Positions 7,834 through 15,744 of a stretch of DNA of 24,578 nt are shown here, piece by piece; positions within the stretch are counted from its first letter, which is position 1; each line of letters starts with the position of its first letter. The notes under the pieces are model-generated. The model ran no database searches, was not told where the DNA came from, and saw nothing but the letters and a program-made list of their open reading frames with translations. The stretch comes from a virus. The stretch lies in the IMG/VR virus record IMGVR_UViG_3300009167_000031, positions 1-24,578 of that record. The stretch is one strand, 5' to 3'. The position numbers were made by a program, and so were the translations under genes.

Positions 7834-8163
7834 TTACCACGTATAGTTACCGCTTTTAGCGCCACAGTTGTATGGCGGCCACAGGACCAGAACTTCCCTG
7901 TGGTCTGCGTCATTACATACAGCGAATGGATACCTCGTTCCGCTTGGTGAAATAAGCATCCTGCCAATCACCTGGTCGCCATGGTCACAGCGAGCGTTCT
8001 TAAAGAAGGCGTTGTTCTCAGCAGTAGTTGGGGCGGCGTGAGTAAATCCAAGTTCTTGCAGGAGTCGAACAAGGGTCAACAGGTCTGCAGTTACAAACGA
8101 CGTAGCCTGCATCTCTGGCGGGGGCCAGGATGGGGCCGTTGCAGGAGGCCAGTTAGTAGGCAT
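7834..8163 (-). CDS. Small phage protein, unknown function
   Basis: This protein has 109 residues. The ATG at 8163 overlaps the preceding stop as TAATG. The N-terminus is Pro/Trp-rich (NWPPATAPSWPPPEM). A helix follows at about 24-40 (TADLLTLVRLLQELGF). The C-terminal half looks like a small beta domain with three cysteines (ARCDHGDQVIG, FAVCNDADHREVLVLWPPYN) ending in NYTW. I do not recognise the family. Sandwiched between two fibre genes, it may be a fibre chaperone or a minor fibre component, but this is a guess from position. Confidence 0.5.
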   Translation of the reverse strand: MPTNWPPATAPSWPPPEMQATSFVTADLLTLVRLLQELGFTHAAPTTAENNAFFKNARCDHGDQVIGRMLISPSGTRYPFAVCNDADHREVLVLWPPYNCGAKSGNYTW

Positions 8164-9326
8164 TACCAGTTCCCCGCTATCTTCACGGATTGGTGCGGGC
8201 CTACACCTGTCACCCCGCCTCCTGCCGTATAGAAAATCGTCATGAATGGAAGCGTAGACCCGACATCGTAAGTCGTAATCCCGTTTTCGATTCCGTTTGT
8301 TATCCCGCTATCCCCAACAAGAACAATTCTGATATGAGCGCCGCTTGATAGCCCGCCATATGTATTGACAAGTTGTTGCACAAGACTAGTCACGGTAAGT
8401 GCGTTATATGAATCGACTAGCCAGTTATACCCTGTCCAATGAAGGGCGCCCGTCCCCTCCTCTGTTGATGGATACGTTACTGTATTACCAGATGATGCCC
8501 ACGTCGGTCTATCTGCTCCTTCTGTCGTTTGCGGCGCATCATTATCATCAACTACGTATGCCCAAAAATCTGATACCTCTTCATTAGATAATCCATAGAG
8601 GTTAGCGTAGGCTGCAGTAATCGTAGAGCCAGACGGTATCTCTTCATCTAGAGTAAAACGGATGTCGGATATATCGTAGGTGTTATTCCATTTCCCAAAC
8701 CAGATTACGTTTCCTGCGCCGCTGTGGAGAAAAGAACCAGAGTCATAATAAAACTGAACATCATCTCCGCTTGCGGCAACATACCCATAGACTCCATGTC
8801 CAAGGTCGCCACCCTCGAAGTCGTCAAGTCTGTTCGCCGTAGAATAAAAGTTTATCCCTGCCGACCCAGATTCTATGGATGTCTCGTCCGTCAAATGTGT
8901 GAACGGTATCGAATCATCATAAACGACGATGGTTATATTCGGGGAAGTCCCCATCACCTCGATCCGCACTATGGAATTGGTAGCGACTGGCGATGGCCCA
9001 TTATTAAGAGCGTTCTGAGAGTTATTAACCCACTCCCCAAGCTCCCAAGTCGTTTCGGTTATTGAAATATAGTAGTTATCCAGCGACGAACCCGTATCCC
9101 TGGCCCTGACGTTGACTCCGCAGAACTCGCCCGCCCCGCCAAGCGTCGTGATTTTCGCCTGTGAATACTGGTCAGCTCCGAACGTATCGGCGTTCCAGAA
9201 AGCGAAGGCATCACCACCGCCACCCTTGGCAACATCCGTATCCCTCGTAATCGTTCCAAGTTGGGCGGTCCAGCTTGCGCTGAGAGAACCAGTCCCTGCG
9301 AAATCGTATGTCGCTGGAAGGGCCAT
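8163..9326 (-). CDS. Two-domain tail fibre/adsorption protein (LamG-like plus DNRLRE-like beta sandwich)
   Basis: This protein has 387 residues. The ATG at 9326 overlaps the preceding stop (TAATG) and has GAGG 5 bases upstream. Residues 1-about 175 look like a concanavalin/LamG-type jelly roll (for example NSIVRIEVMGTSPNITIVVY and SAGINFYSTANRLDDFEG). Residues about 180-375 resemble a secreted beta-sandwich of the DNRLRE/TSP type: ISDIRFTLDEEIPSGSTI, then AYANLYGL, a central Trp-rich part and SLVQQLVNTYGG. It ends in KIAGNW. No catalytic residues are evident. A glycan-binding surface fibre is the most likely role. The domain names rest on pattern recognition. Confidence 0.6.
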   Translation of the reverse strand: MALPATYDFAGTGSLSASWTAQLGTITRDTDVAKGGGGDAFAFWNADTFGADQYSQAKITTLGGAGEFCGVNVRARDTGSSLDNYYISITETTWELGEWVNNSQNALNNGPSPVATNSIVRIEVMGTSPNITIVVYDDSIPFTHLTDETSIESGSAGINFYSTANRLDDFEGGDLGHGVYGYVAASGDDVQFYYDSGSFLHSGAGNVIWFGKWNNTYDISDIRFTLDEEIPSGSTITAAYANLYGLSNEEVSDFWAYVVDDNDAPQTTEGADRPTWASSGNTVTYPSTEEGTGALHWTGYNWLVDSYNALTVTSLVQQLVNTYGGLSSGAHIRIVLVGDSGITNGIENGITTYDVGSTLPFMTIFYTAGGGVTGVGPHQSVKIAGNW

Positions 9327-9916
9327 TAGAACCTCGCCCCCATCAAGGAGAACGGCGGGAACTTCACCGCCAGGGTTCTCAGGGCTTCCCTGATTGTCAT
9401 CGTTCCTGTGATGTCGGACGCATCAATCTTCATGCTCTCGACGGCCTGGATGAGGAGCTGCCTTTTCTGGACTGGTATCTGCGAAACCGTGGCATCCAAG
9501 CCAATCCCCGACAGAAGCCCCGTCCCTCCCAATCCAGCGTATCGGCTGGCGATGGCGAAGAACCCCCTGATGACCCTGATGATAGCCTTATACGTCAGGC
9601 TCGTCGTGACCCAATGGGCGGGGAGATTCGCCGCTTCGAGAATCCCCTGCAGGGTAGTCACATCTGCCGCTGATATGTTGGCGGTCAGAACGGCAGGAAA
9701 AGAGAACACATCCGACTGTGCTGAGATGTCGGTGTGCTGCGCCGCACTTGCGACAGCCGCAACGAGAATAACATCGTATTCCCCGTAGCTCTTGGCTTGC
9801 CAGTTGATTGTCTCGCATGATGGCAGAGTCGTCGGATTCCCGAACCATCCAAGATATTTCGGGCCGAACTTGTTCCTGTCGGCGGCCTTCGCCTTGGGGA
9901 CGATGTAGATATTCAC
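9326..9916 (-). CDS. Phage protein in the fibre cluster, unknown function
   Basis: This protein has 196 residues and a GTG start at 9916. The start lies one base after the preceding TAA, so translation is probably coupled. A weak AGGGA lies about 10 bases upstream. The N-terminus (MNIYIVPKAKAADRNKFG) is followed by Trp/Tyr-containing segments and a mixed alpha/beta middle. A helical part spans about 85-170 (for example YKAIIRVIRGFFAIASRYAG). The C-terminus ends FSLMGARF. I see no membrane helix of convincing length and no catalytic motif. Its conserved place between two fibre genes suggests a virion or fibre-assembly protein. Confidence 0.5.
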   Translation of the reverse strand: MNIYIVPKAKAADRNKFGPKYLGWFGNPTTLPSCETINWQAKSYGEYDVILVAAVASAAQHTDISAQSDVFSFPAVLTANISAADVTTLQGILEAANLPAHWVTTSLTYKAIIRVIRGFFAIASRYAGLGGTGLLSGIGLDATVSQIPVQKRQLLIQAVESMKIDASDITGTMTIREALRTLAVKFPPFSLMGARF

Positions 9917-9917
9917 G

Positions 9918-11087
9918 TTACCATGTCCCTATCATCGTGGTGCTGACGTAGGCCCCTACGGGCAAGGCTTCCGATTGGGCTGCGACCTCTATGATCAGAG
10001 CATTCCACCTAGGCGGGGAATCAGCGTCCGATGAATACCCGATCCTGGCCTTTAGTGCGTTTACCTGCGCTGCCGTCCACCCACCAGAAGGAACAGTTAC
10101 CATGGCCCCTTTGTACTGAAGAACCGTGCCCTCAGAGGAGTGATCGCCGCTGAACACAGTCGTGGACTGCGAGTCGGCGTCGAAGATATAGGCCTTCCCA
10201 TTGTTCGTGCTCCACCCCGAAGAGTTCAGTTGCATCAGAGCCCGCGCCCCGAATATCGTCCCGCCGATGGAAGGGTTATTGAACTGTACTTCTACGTATT
10301 TGGCAGCGTCAGTGGCGTTCTGCTGGATGTAATCAGTCCCCTCGGTCCCAGACCAGGGGTTTTCGTTGAGCTTATCGTAGGCGTAGACCGTTGTTCCGTT
10401 GATTGGATCCCCGGCACTGTTCTCCAGGTATGTATCGGCGTTGTCGTGTGTTCCATCAGCGTTTGGCCTGATCCCAACAACGACATGTTCGCCTATGGGG
10501 TAGTCACCTGAAGTGTTGGATATGATGAGGTCGTCGTAATAAGCTTCCAGGTTATATGTGGCTGAGTACGTAAGCGTAGGCCTGACGTATGTCGAGGTCC
10601 CCGTAGCGATGCCCGTCTTTTGAGGCTGGGCGTTCCCGTTGAGTTGCCAATCAAGTGTGCCGTTCGTAACGTCATATTTGATATCGATCCTAACCCATTG
10701 GTCCCCAGCATATTCTTCAGTAGAGTATGTAGATCCACCCTCGCTGTCGTGATATATCCGGAATAGGTTCGTTGATGGATAGTAAAAGAGCCCAGGGCTC
10801 TGCCCGCCGTTGCTGTAGATATCGAACACGAACGAAGATTCCTGATTCGTTTCTGGCCAATAAAAATAGAAGCTGACCACCTGCATGGTCTGTGACCCTG
10901 TTGGTATCCAAGTGTACCCGTTGGTAGCAACACCCGCTGCGGTGGCAAGTTTCAGGGCATACGAGCCTGTCCTCTTGATAGAAGACTGAGTCGTTGCCAG
11001 CGACACATATTCGGCTATGCCAAGGCCATATTGCGACAGCGTTGGAAGTCCGTGCTCGTATCCTGTTATATACGTCGGTGTAGCCAT
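9918..11087 (-). CDS. Lectin-like tail fibre protein, paralogue of the giant fibre's head
   Basis: This protein has 389 residues. The ATG at 11087 has AGGAG at 6-base spacing, fused to the previous TAG stop. Residues 1-about 195 form a LamG/concanavalin-like domain (SIKRTGSYAL, VRIDIKYDVTNGTLDWQLNG). Residues about 195-370 form a second beta domain (DYPIGEHVVVGIRPNADGTH, then VPSGGWTAAQVNALKARIG). The whole length aligns by eye with residues 1-365 of the 4388-7828 protein, sharing TG(Y/F)EHG, KRTG(S/T)YAL, DYPIG and GGWxxAxVNA. It ends with STTMIGTW. It is very probably a host-recognition fibre or a carbohydrate-binding accessory of one. The ligand is unknown. Confidence 0.65.
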   Translation of the reverse strand: MATPTYITGYEHGLPTLSQYGLGIAEYVSLATTQSSIKRTGSYALKLATAAGVATNGYTWIPTGSQTMQVVSFYFYWPETNQESSFVFDIYSNGGQSPGLFYYPSTNLFRIYHDSEGGSTYSTEEYAGDQWVRIDIKYDVTNGTLDWQLNGNAQPQKTGIATGTSTYVRPTLTYSATYNLEAYYDDLIISNTSGDYPIGEHVVVGIRPNADGTHDNADTYLENSAGDPINGTTVYAYDKLNENPWSGTEGTDYIQQNATDAAKYVEVQFNNPSIGGTIFGARALMQLNSSGWSTNNGKAYIFDADSQSTTVFSGDHSSEGTVLQYKGAMVTVPSGGWTAAQVNALKARIGYSSDADSPPRWNALIIEVAAQSEALPVGAYVSTTMIGTW

Positions 11088-11096
11088 GTCTCTCTC

Positions 11097-12821
11097 CTAT
11101 ATGGGTCTCGGGCTGTCATCGCGGTCAGAGGTTATTCCTGACTGATACGTGTCGTTCAACGCCGTGTCTATGCACGGAGACGTATCCTTGAGATGGAGAT
11201 CCGGTGTCGTTCCTGCAGACAGGAACAATGGATCTGCGTTGACACATGTCGGCTCAAACACGGACTTAACTGTAGTGTTATCGTAGGTCGTGCCGCCCAC
11301 CTGGACGACGTTACCAAGAGGTTGGTAGTAGCAGTTGTATTCGTGCGTTGCCGATGTCCCAGACGGGGCCCTGAGACAGAGCTGTGTCGTTCCCCTGTTG
11401 GCATTGTTCTTGATGTCCCATCCAGCCAGGCCAGATCCAAGGTACATGTTGGCGTACCCGGCTATCCTGGTATTGTTCCTGAGCATGGTGTTGTTATAGA
11501 CCTTGTTCCCGGTCCCAGGCTGATCGTCTTCTACGATGTATATACCAGCCCAACCATTGTCGTGCATAGTATTGTTTAAGAGTTCCACGTTGCTGGTGGA
11601 TCCGGTGAACGTCATCCACCCATGCTCCGTGTTATGCGAGAAGTCATTGTTCTCGAACTTGACGTTGTAACCATGACGGAATAAATACCATTGGGGGTGT
11701 CCCTCTCCCTCGAAGTTCCATAACTCAGCCCCGACCCTGCCATTGGTGCAGGTGTTATGGTGGAACCAGGCGTTGGACACACCGGACACGCCAAGGCCAT
11801 ACTCCTCGAATGTACCCTCAACTGGGTTTGTGCCCCTGTGGTTGTCGTCGCAAGTGTTATAGCAAACCTCGATATTCCCATCAGATAGCCCGATATAGAC
11901 CCCCGTCCCCGATCTACTACAGTCGTTGTGGGCTATATAGACATCATGCGCTGGGGCAGAGAAGTGGTCGTATCCAAGATGATCTATGGCATACCCGGTC
12001 CACTCTGTTACTGTGTTATATGTAAATGTATTATGATGGGAAGTGTATGATGCACTGTGCTGGCCTGTATAATACACCCCCCGCATCTCTTGCGGGATCG
12101 ACCTGATCCCTGTGAATGTGCACCCGGTTACGGTATGGTATGCACACCCATACATCTGGAGGGCTATCCTCGGGGTGTTCGTAACCGTGACGTTGCTGAA
12201 CGACCAGTTGTCGCTCCACATCCCAAAGAAGACACCGCTCGAGTTCGTCCCGTAGGCATGAATGTCCTGGAATGTTATGTAATGCCTTGGATCGGCCCAC
12301 CCTGTATAGAACAGGTTGGTCTGATATGTATATTCTATACTTGAATAAGATATATTAGGATCAAGCTCTGAATATATATATAGCGTATAGTCTGTCTCCC
12401 AATACCAGTCCATGTCCTGTGATAGTATGGCAATGCCGTTCTGCCATCTACCCGAGGCCCCGTCGAAGATGACATTGAAGATCCTATATCCATACGTGGA
12501 GTGGTATACGCCCTGGATGTCATGGACATGCCACACATTGTCTGGGTCAGTGATATTATGAACCCAGTTACTGTTAACCTCAACAGCCCCGCTATACTTT
12601 GGCGTAGCCCCGGCACCGTATGCCCCGAAAATTATGGGGGCCCCGATAGATCCAGAGAAGTCTATGGAGACCGTTCCCCTCAATAGGCTGTTCCGCTTGG
12701 CCCAGACACCATCACCAGGGCTATAGGCGTGAGCATTGAGCTGGGTCAGCGAGTTCCACGGAGATCCGATAGATCCGTCGCCGCCACCGGCAGCAGATGA
12801 ATCGATATAGTGATCAGCCAT
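11097..12821 (-). CDS. Right-handed parallel beta-helix protein, candidate tailspike/depolymerase
   Basis: This protein has 574 residues. The ATG at 12821 has a purine-rich AGGGG about 6 bases upstream. The N-terminus (YIDSSAAGGGDGSIGSPWNS) is the usual opening of pectate-lyase-like beta-helix proteins, in which a short Trp-containing stretch precedes the first coils. Residues about 150-480 contain many Asn-rich coils (HNTFTYNTV, YNTCDDNHRG, ENNDFSHNTEHGW, LLNNTMHDNGW). It ends at SDRDDSPRPI, where relatives usually continue with a D-I-G-A-x-E-Y motif, so the C-terminus looks clipped. Beta-helix proteins in this position often cleave capsular or O-antigen polysaccharide. No catalytic pair can be assigned from sequence alone. 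There is no signal peptide, which fits a virion protein. Confidence 0.65.
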   Translation of the reverse strand: MADHYIDSSAAGGGDGSIGSPWNSLTQLNAHAYSPGDGVWAKRNSLLRGTVSIDFSGSIGAPIIFGAYGAGATPKYSGAVEVNSNWVHNITDPDNVWHVHDIQGVYHSTYGYRIFNVIFDGASGRWQNGIAILSQDMDWYWETDYTLYIYSELDPNISYSSIEYTYQTNLFYTGWADPRHYITFQDIHAYGTNSSGVFFGMWSDNWSFSNVTVTNTPRIALQMYGCAYHTVTGCTFTGIRSIPQEMRGVYYTGQHSASYTSHHNTFTYNTVTEWTGYAIDHLGYDHFSAPAHDVYIAHNDCSRSGTGVYIGLSDGNIEVCYNTCDDNHRGTNPVEGTFEEYGLGVSGVSNAWFHHNTCTNGRVGAELWNFEGEGHPQWYLFRHGYNVKFENNDFSHNTEHGWMTFTGSTSNVELLNNTMHDNGWAGIYIVEDDQPGTGNKVYNNTMLRNNTRIAGYANMYLGSGLAGWDIKNNANRGTTQLCLRAPSGTSATHEYNCYYQPLGNVVQVGGTTYDNTTVKSVFEPTCVNADPLFLSAGTTPDLHLKDTSPCIDTALNDTYQSGITSDRDDSPRPI

Positions 12822-12824
12822 TGT

Positions 12825-14318
12825 TTACCCCTGGTACTCGAGAGCGCCAATGTCTGGCGTTGAATCATTCCTGTCCCTACCCTGGTTATCGTCGTCGATC
12901 CCGGTTACGGGGGTTCCACCAGCCAGGAACGGGGAGCTTGCTGTAGGCTCAAAGTATGCGTAGGTCAGTGCCCTCGGGACGGTTGATCCAGACTTGGCCA
13001 GCAAAGGCGCTCCAATGATATCCCCAGTCCCGCCGAATCCTACAGGAGGGGTCCTGTGCCAATTGTTATGGTCAAATGTTACCCCAGACGTAACGGATCT
13101 CGCCAGCTGGACATCGGTATCATCCTGCCAAATGACATTATTGCAGAATCTTCCACCAGTGGCGGCCCCGCCGTAGCACATCAAGTTAGCGGATTCAACG
13201 ATACGGTCAAAAACCTGAGTGAAAGTATTGAAGGCGACGAGAGTTCCATTCCAATTCGTCGTCCCTACATATATGCTCCTGTCCCCGCCCCATGTGATGT
13301 TGTTGCGAACAATGTTGTCAGATGACTGCGGGGTGTGACCTTCGTCCCCTAGCCCTATACAATTCTGGGACGTGCAGTACTGCTGCGACTGGTTCCCCGG
13401 CGTGTAGTAAGAGAGGTTTCTCTGCGCCGTAGCATACTGAGTGTCGGAGAGGTAGAGGTTAACGGTGTAGTTATTGCAGATAATGTTGTCTTCGATAGTA
13501 TTATAATAGCTCTCGAACGTCGAGATCCCTTCTCCCCAGTTGCCAAGAGATAGGCAGTTTCTTACTGTTCCGTGTCCGGTGTTTCCAAAGTCACCGTGGC
13601 GACACAGAGAAATGCCCCAACCCCAACTACCCGCAACCCCATATTCGTTGCTTACGGCATTATAGTAAGCAGTGCAATTCTCGATGACATTGTAATCAGC
13701 GAACCCGCCTATGCCTCCGCCGTAGTTGTGGTGTGCGTAAATGTTGTCGGCCGAAGCGTAATCACCAACCAGGATTACGGCGAGGTTCCCGCCGCGACGG
13801 ATCTCAAAGTTCCTGACGGTGTGGTATTGGCCATAGATGTGGAACATCCCGCTGCCGCCACCGCCAATCGTGTAGTTGTTCCCGTCGATGATCGGAGACT
13901 CACCTGGATAGTTGGTGATAACGACAGGGTTGGCGGCCGTGCCGTGATTAAGGTAGCCCCAGGTGGACTGTTCCTGATACGTGCCTGATCTAATATATAC
14001 GGCTATAGGGTAGCTCCCTGCCGTGTAGTGTGCTGCGGCATACTGGAGCGTTTGCCATGGACCGTGGGCCCCGTCGTAGTATGGAGCCTTCCCGTCATAG
14101 GCATTGTTGCCGTAGGTCTGGCTGACGTAGTACTTCTGGCCACTGAATGACTGGTATTCGTAGGCCCCTATGTCAGGCCGACCTGCGCCAATGGAAATAA
14201 TCGGCGTCGGCTGGCTGAATCTAGCGCTTATAAAACCAACAGGGATCGTTATGCTGGTTACGCTATCTGGCCACTTTGGCTTAACGCGCACATGGCGCTT
14301 GCACGAAAACAGGGCCAT
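12825..14318 (-). CDS. Right-handed parallel beta-helix protein with unusual N-terminal extension
   Basis: This protein has 497 residues. The ATG at 14318 is 4 bases from the preceding stop, with only a weak GATAGG-like SD. Residues 57-110 are the typical opening of a beta-helix domain (YYVSQTYGNNAYDGKAP, WQTLQYAA). Coils run through about 110-450 (VRNFEIRRGGN, VIENCTAYYNAVSNEYG, IEDNIICNNYTVNLY, IVRNNITWGG). The C-terminus has the classic closing motif STPDIGALEYQG. Residues 1-56 carry a second copy of this closing motif (RPDIGAYEYQ, 48-56), which is normally found only at C-termini. This suggests the extension came from the end of another beta-helix gene. A surface glycan-binding or depolymerising role is likely. 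The substrate is unknown. Confidence 0.65.
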   Translation of the reverse strand: MALFSCKRHVRVKPKWPDSVTSITIPVGFISARFSQPTPIISIGAGRPDIGAYEYQSFSGQKYYVSQTYGNNAYDGKAPYYDGAHGPWQTLQYAAAHYTAGSYPIAVYIRSGTYQEQSTWGYLNHGTAANPVVITNYPGESPIIDGNNYTIGGGGSGMFHIYGQYHTVRNFEIRRGGNLAVILVGDYASADNIYAHHNYGGGIGGFADYNVIENCTAYYNAVSNEYGVAGSWGWGISLCRHGDFGNTGHGTVRNCLSLGNWGEGISTFESYYNTIEDNIICNNYTVNLYLSDTQYATAQRNLSYYTPGNQSQQYCTSQNCIGLGDEGHTPQSSDNIVRNNITWGGDRSIYVGTTNWNGTLVAFNTFTQVFDRIVESANLMCYGGAATGGRFCNNVIWQDDTDVQLARSVTSGVTFDHNNWHRTPPVGFGGTGDIIGAPLLAKSGSTVPRALTYAYFEPTASSPFLAGGTPVTGIDDDNQGRDRNDSTPDIGALEYQG

Positions 14319-14322
14319 CCTA

Positions 14323-15567
14323 TCACCCGCATCTGAATAGGTATTCTACCCTCCCAGGAGTAGCCGCACCGGCCGTTTTCGTGTCACCGATCTTCTTTAT
14401 CCAGATGGAATCGATTAGATCAGGTTCTCCAAACCGTTCTGTCACCGCTTCCTGCACCGTATGCCACTGCCAGTCGTGGCCGCACAAGAGCTTCTTGGCC
14501 TTCGGCATCCATGCCTCGATGTCTTCCTTGACGCTCTTGTAGTCGTGTGCACCGTCGATAAACACCATGTCTACCGACTTGTCCTCGAACAGGCTGGCCG
14601 CCTCGAGACTGGTCATCTCCATTGTCCTGAGGTTCTCAAAATGGCCCACGTTGGCCAGGAACTGAGGCAGGATCTCAGTCGTTGTGGCCTCTACGTGCGG
14701 CCCGGCCAGCTCTTCACTGCTGCCCTTCCATGTATCTACGGCATACACAGAACCCTTGCACCCGGTCAGGAGGGCGTGGGTGGACCGCCCCTTCCATGAC
14801 CCTACCTCTACGACGTTGTCCATCTCCTTGGCTGTATCGTGAAGCCAGTTAAGCTCGCTCTTGGTCATCCACCCTTCGATCTGGTTATCGTAGGTCTCCC
14901 GATCTTTCTTCCAGCCCTGGAACTTCATCTCCGTGACAAAGTTCTCCCTCTTGTACGCGATCTTCCCGACATGGCCAAGCGGAATGGTGGGGTCAGCCCA
15001 GATCTTGTAGCCCAGGGACTTAGCCCTACGGCAGAATGCCAGGTCTTCGCCTTCCTCTACGCCATTAGGAGAGTACCCGAAGCCAAACGGTGTCCCAAGA
15101 TCGCTCGTGACAGGCCTGGTGAACTGTTCCAGGACGGCCCTCTTGATGAGCAGGAACCCCGTCCCGATCCCATCCACCTCGAACGGCTTCTCAAGCTCGT
15201 CGAACTCAGCGTAGCACCTGAACTGGCCGTTCTCGTTGAGCTTGTAGATCGTGGGCGTATAGAACTCGCCCTTGTGGTAATAGACGCCGCCTACAATGTC
15301 TAGGTCTCGCTCCACCAGCCTGGTGATGCCGTAGACAGGGAACTGGATGTCTGAGTCGATCCACATCAAATGGGTAGCCTGCGTACCGTTTAGGTACTGT
15401 TGACAGACAGAGTTCCTCCCGGCAGAGATGACCGAGCATTCGTTGGACAGGACGTTGTGGTTGATCTGGTGCTCGTATAAATGCCTTCTCGCTGCAAGGA
15501 GCGAGTGGAAACATTCCGGCTCCAGCTGTCCCCGTTGGACTGGTAGACCGATGACGATAGACGGCAT
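14323..15567 (-). CDS. Glycosyltransferase (GT-A-like) fused to class I SAM methyltransferase
   Basis: This protein has 414 residues. I chose the ATG at 15567, which has GGAGG at 4-base spacing. A TTG at 15585 would lengthen it but has no SD. Residues 1-about 225 look like a GT-A-fold nucleotide-sugar transferase: start IVIGLPVQRG, metal-binding DSD at 71-73 (THLMWIDSDIQFP), G134-x-G-x-L, an ED pair at 173-174 (EEGEDLAFCRRA) and GHVGK at 198-202. Residues about 240-385 look like a Methyltransf_24-type SAM enzyme: VVEVGSWKGRST (252-263), acidic D278 in YAVDTW, and FIDGAHDYKSVKEDIEAW (336-353). Enzymes of this two-domain form probably add and then methylate a sugar. The acceptor (phage virion protein, host surface, or other) cannot be told from sequence. 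Its position between tail and spike genes is compatible with virion modification. Confidence 0.75.
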   Translation of the reverse strand: MPSIVIGLPVQRGQLEPECFHSLLAARRHLYEHQINHNVLSNECSVISAGRNSVCQQYLNGTQATHLMWIDSDIQFPVYGITRLVERDLDIVGGVYYHKGEFYTPTIYKLNENGQFRCYAEFDELEKPFEVDGIGTGFLLIKRAVLEQFTRPVTSDLGTPFGFGYSPNGVEEGEDLAFCRRAKSLGYKIWADPTIPLGHVGKIAYKRENFVTEMKFQGWKKDRETYDNQIEGWMTKSELNWLHDTAKEMDNVVEVGSWKGRSTHALLTGCKGSVYAVDTWKGSSEELAGPHVEATTTEILPQFLANVGHFENLRTMEMTSLEAASLFEDKSVDMVFIDGAHDYKSVKEDIEAWMPKAKKLLCGHDWQWHTVQEAVTERFGEPDLIDSIWIKKIGDTKTAGAATPGRVEYLFRCG

Positions 15568-15571
15568 AAAA

Positions 15572-15576
15572 CCTCC
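15572..15576 (-). promoter_or_regulatory. Shine-Dalgarno sequence that fixes the glycosyltransferase start
   Basis: GGAGG (minus strand) is 4 bases before the ATG at 15567. An in-frame TTG at 15585 lies upstream of it and lacks its own ribosome-binding site, so the 414-residue reading is preferred. Confidence 0.75.
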
Positions 15577-15592
15577 GCTCAGCAACGAGCCG

Positions 15593-15742
15593 TTATTTAA
15601 GAGGGAAGAAGCAAGCCGAAATCGGTTCCGGATGAACCGTAACGCTTATGGAGACCGCCTTCTCCGTGGCTTCCGGCTTCTTCTCTCCCTCTTTCTCGTC
15701 GCTGCCCTTTGTATCGGTAGGCGGAATGTCGGGCTTTTCCAT
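15593..15742 (-). CDS. Short charged peptide (49 residues), hypothetical
   Basis: The ATG at 15742 is 2 bases after the upstream TAA, and the frame fills the gap before the glycosyltransferase gene. Residues 1-30 are rich in Lys, Glu, Pro and Asp (KGSDEKEGEKKPEATEK). Residues 31-49 look like two short strands (AVSISVTVHPEP, ISACFFPLK). There is no strong SD, so translation would depend on coupling. A longer reading of the same frame up to 15934 overlaps the upstream gene and is not supported. Real status is uncertain. Confidence 0.45.
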   Translation of the reverse strand: MEKPDIPPTDTKGSDEKEGEKKPEATEKAVSISVTVHPEPISACFFPLK

Positions 15743-15744
15743 GA

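Noticed and set aside
12321-12390. AT-rich stretch with TATA-like sequences, resembling a promoter
   Set aside because: It lies inside the beta-helix reading frame and encodes a Tyr/Ile/Ser-rich run that fits the protein. No paired -35/-10 boxes with proper spacing stand out.
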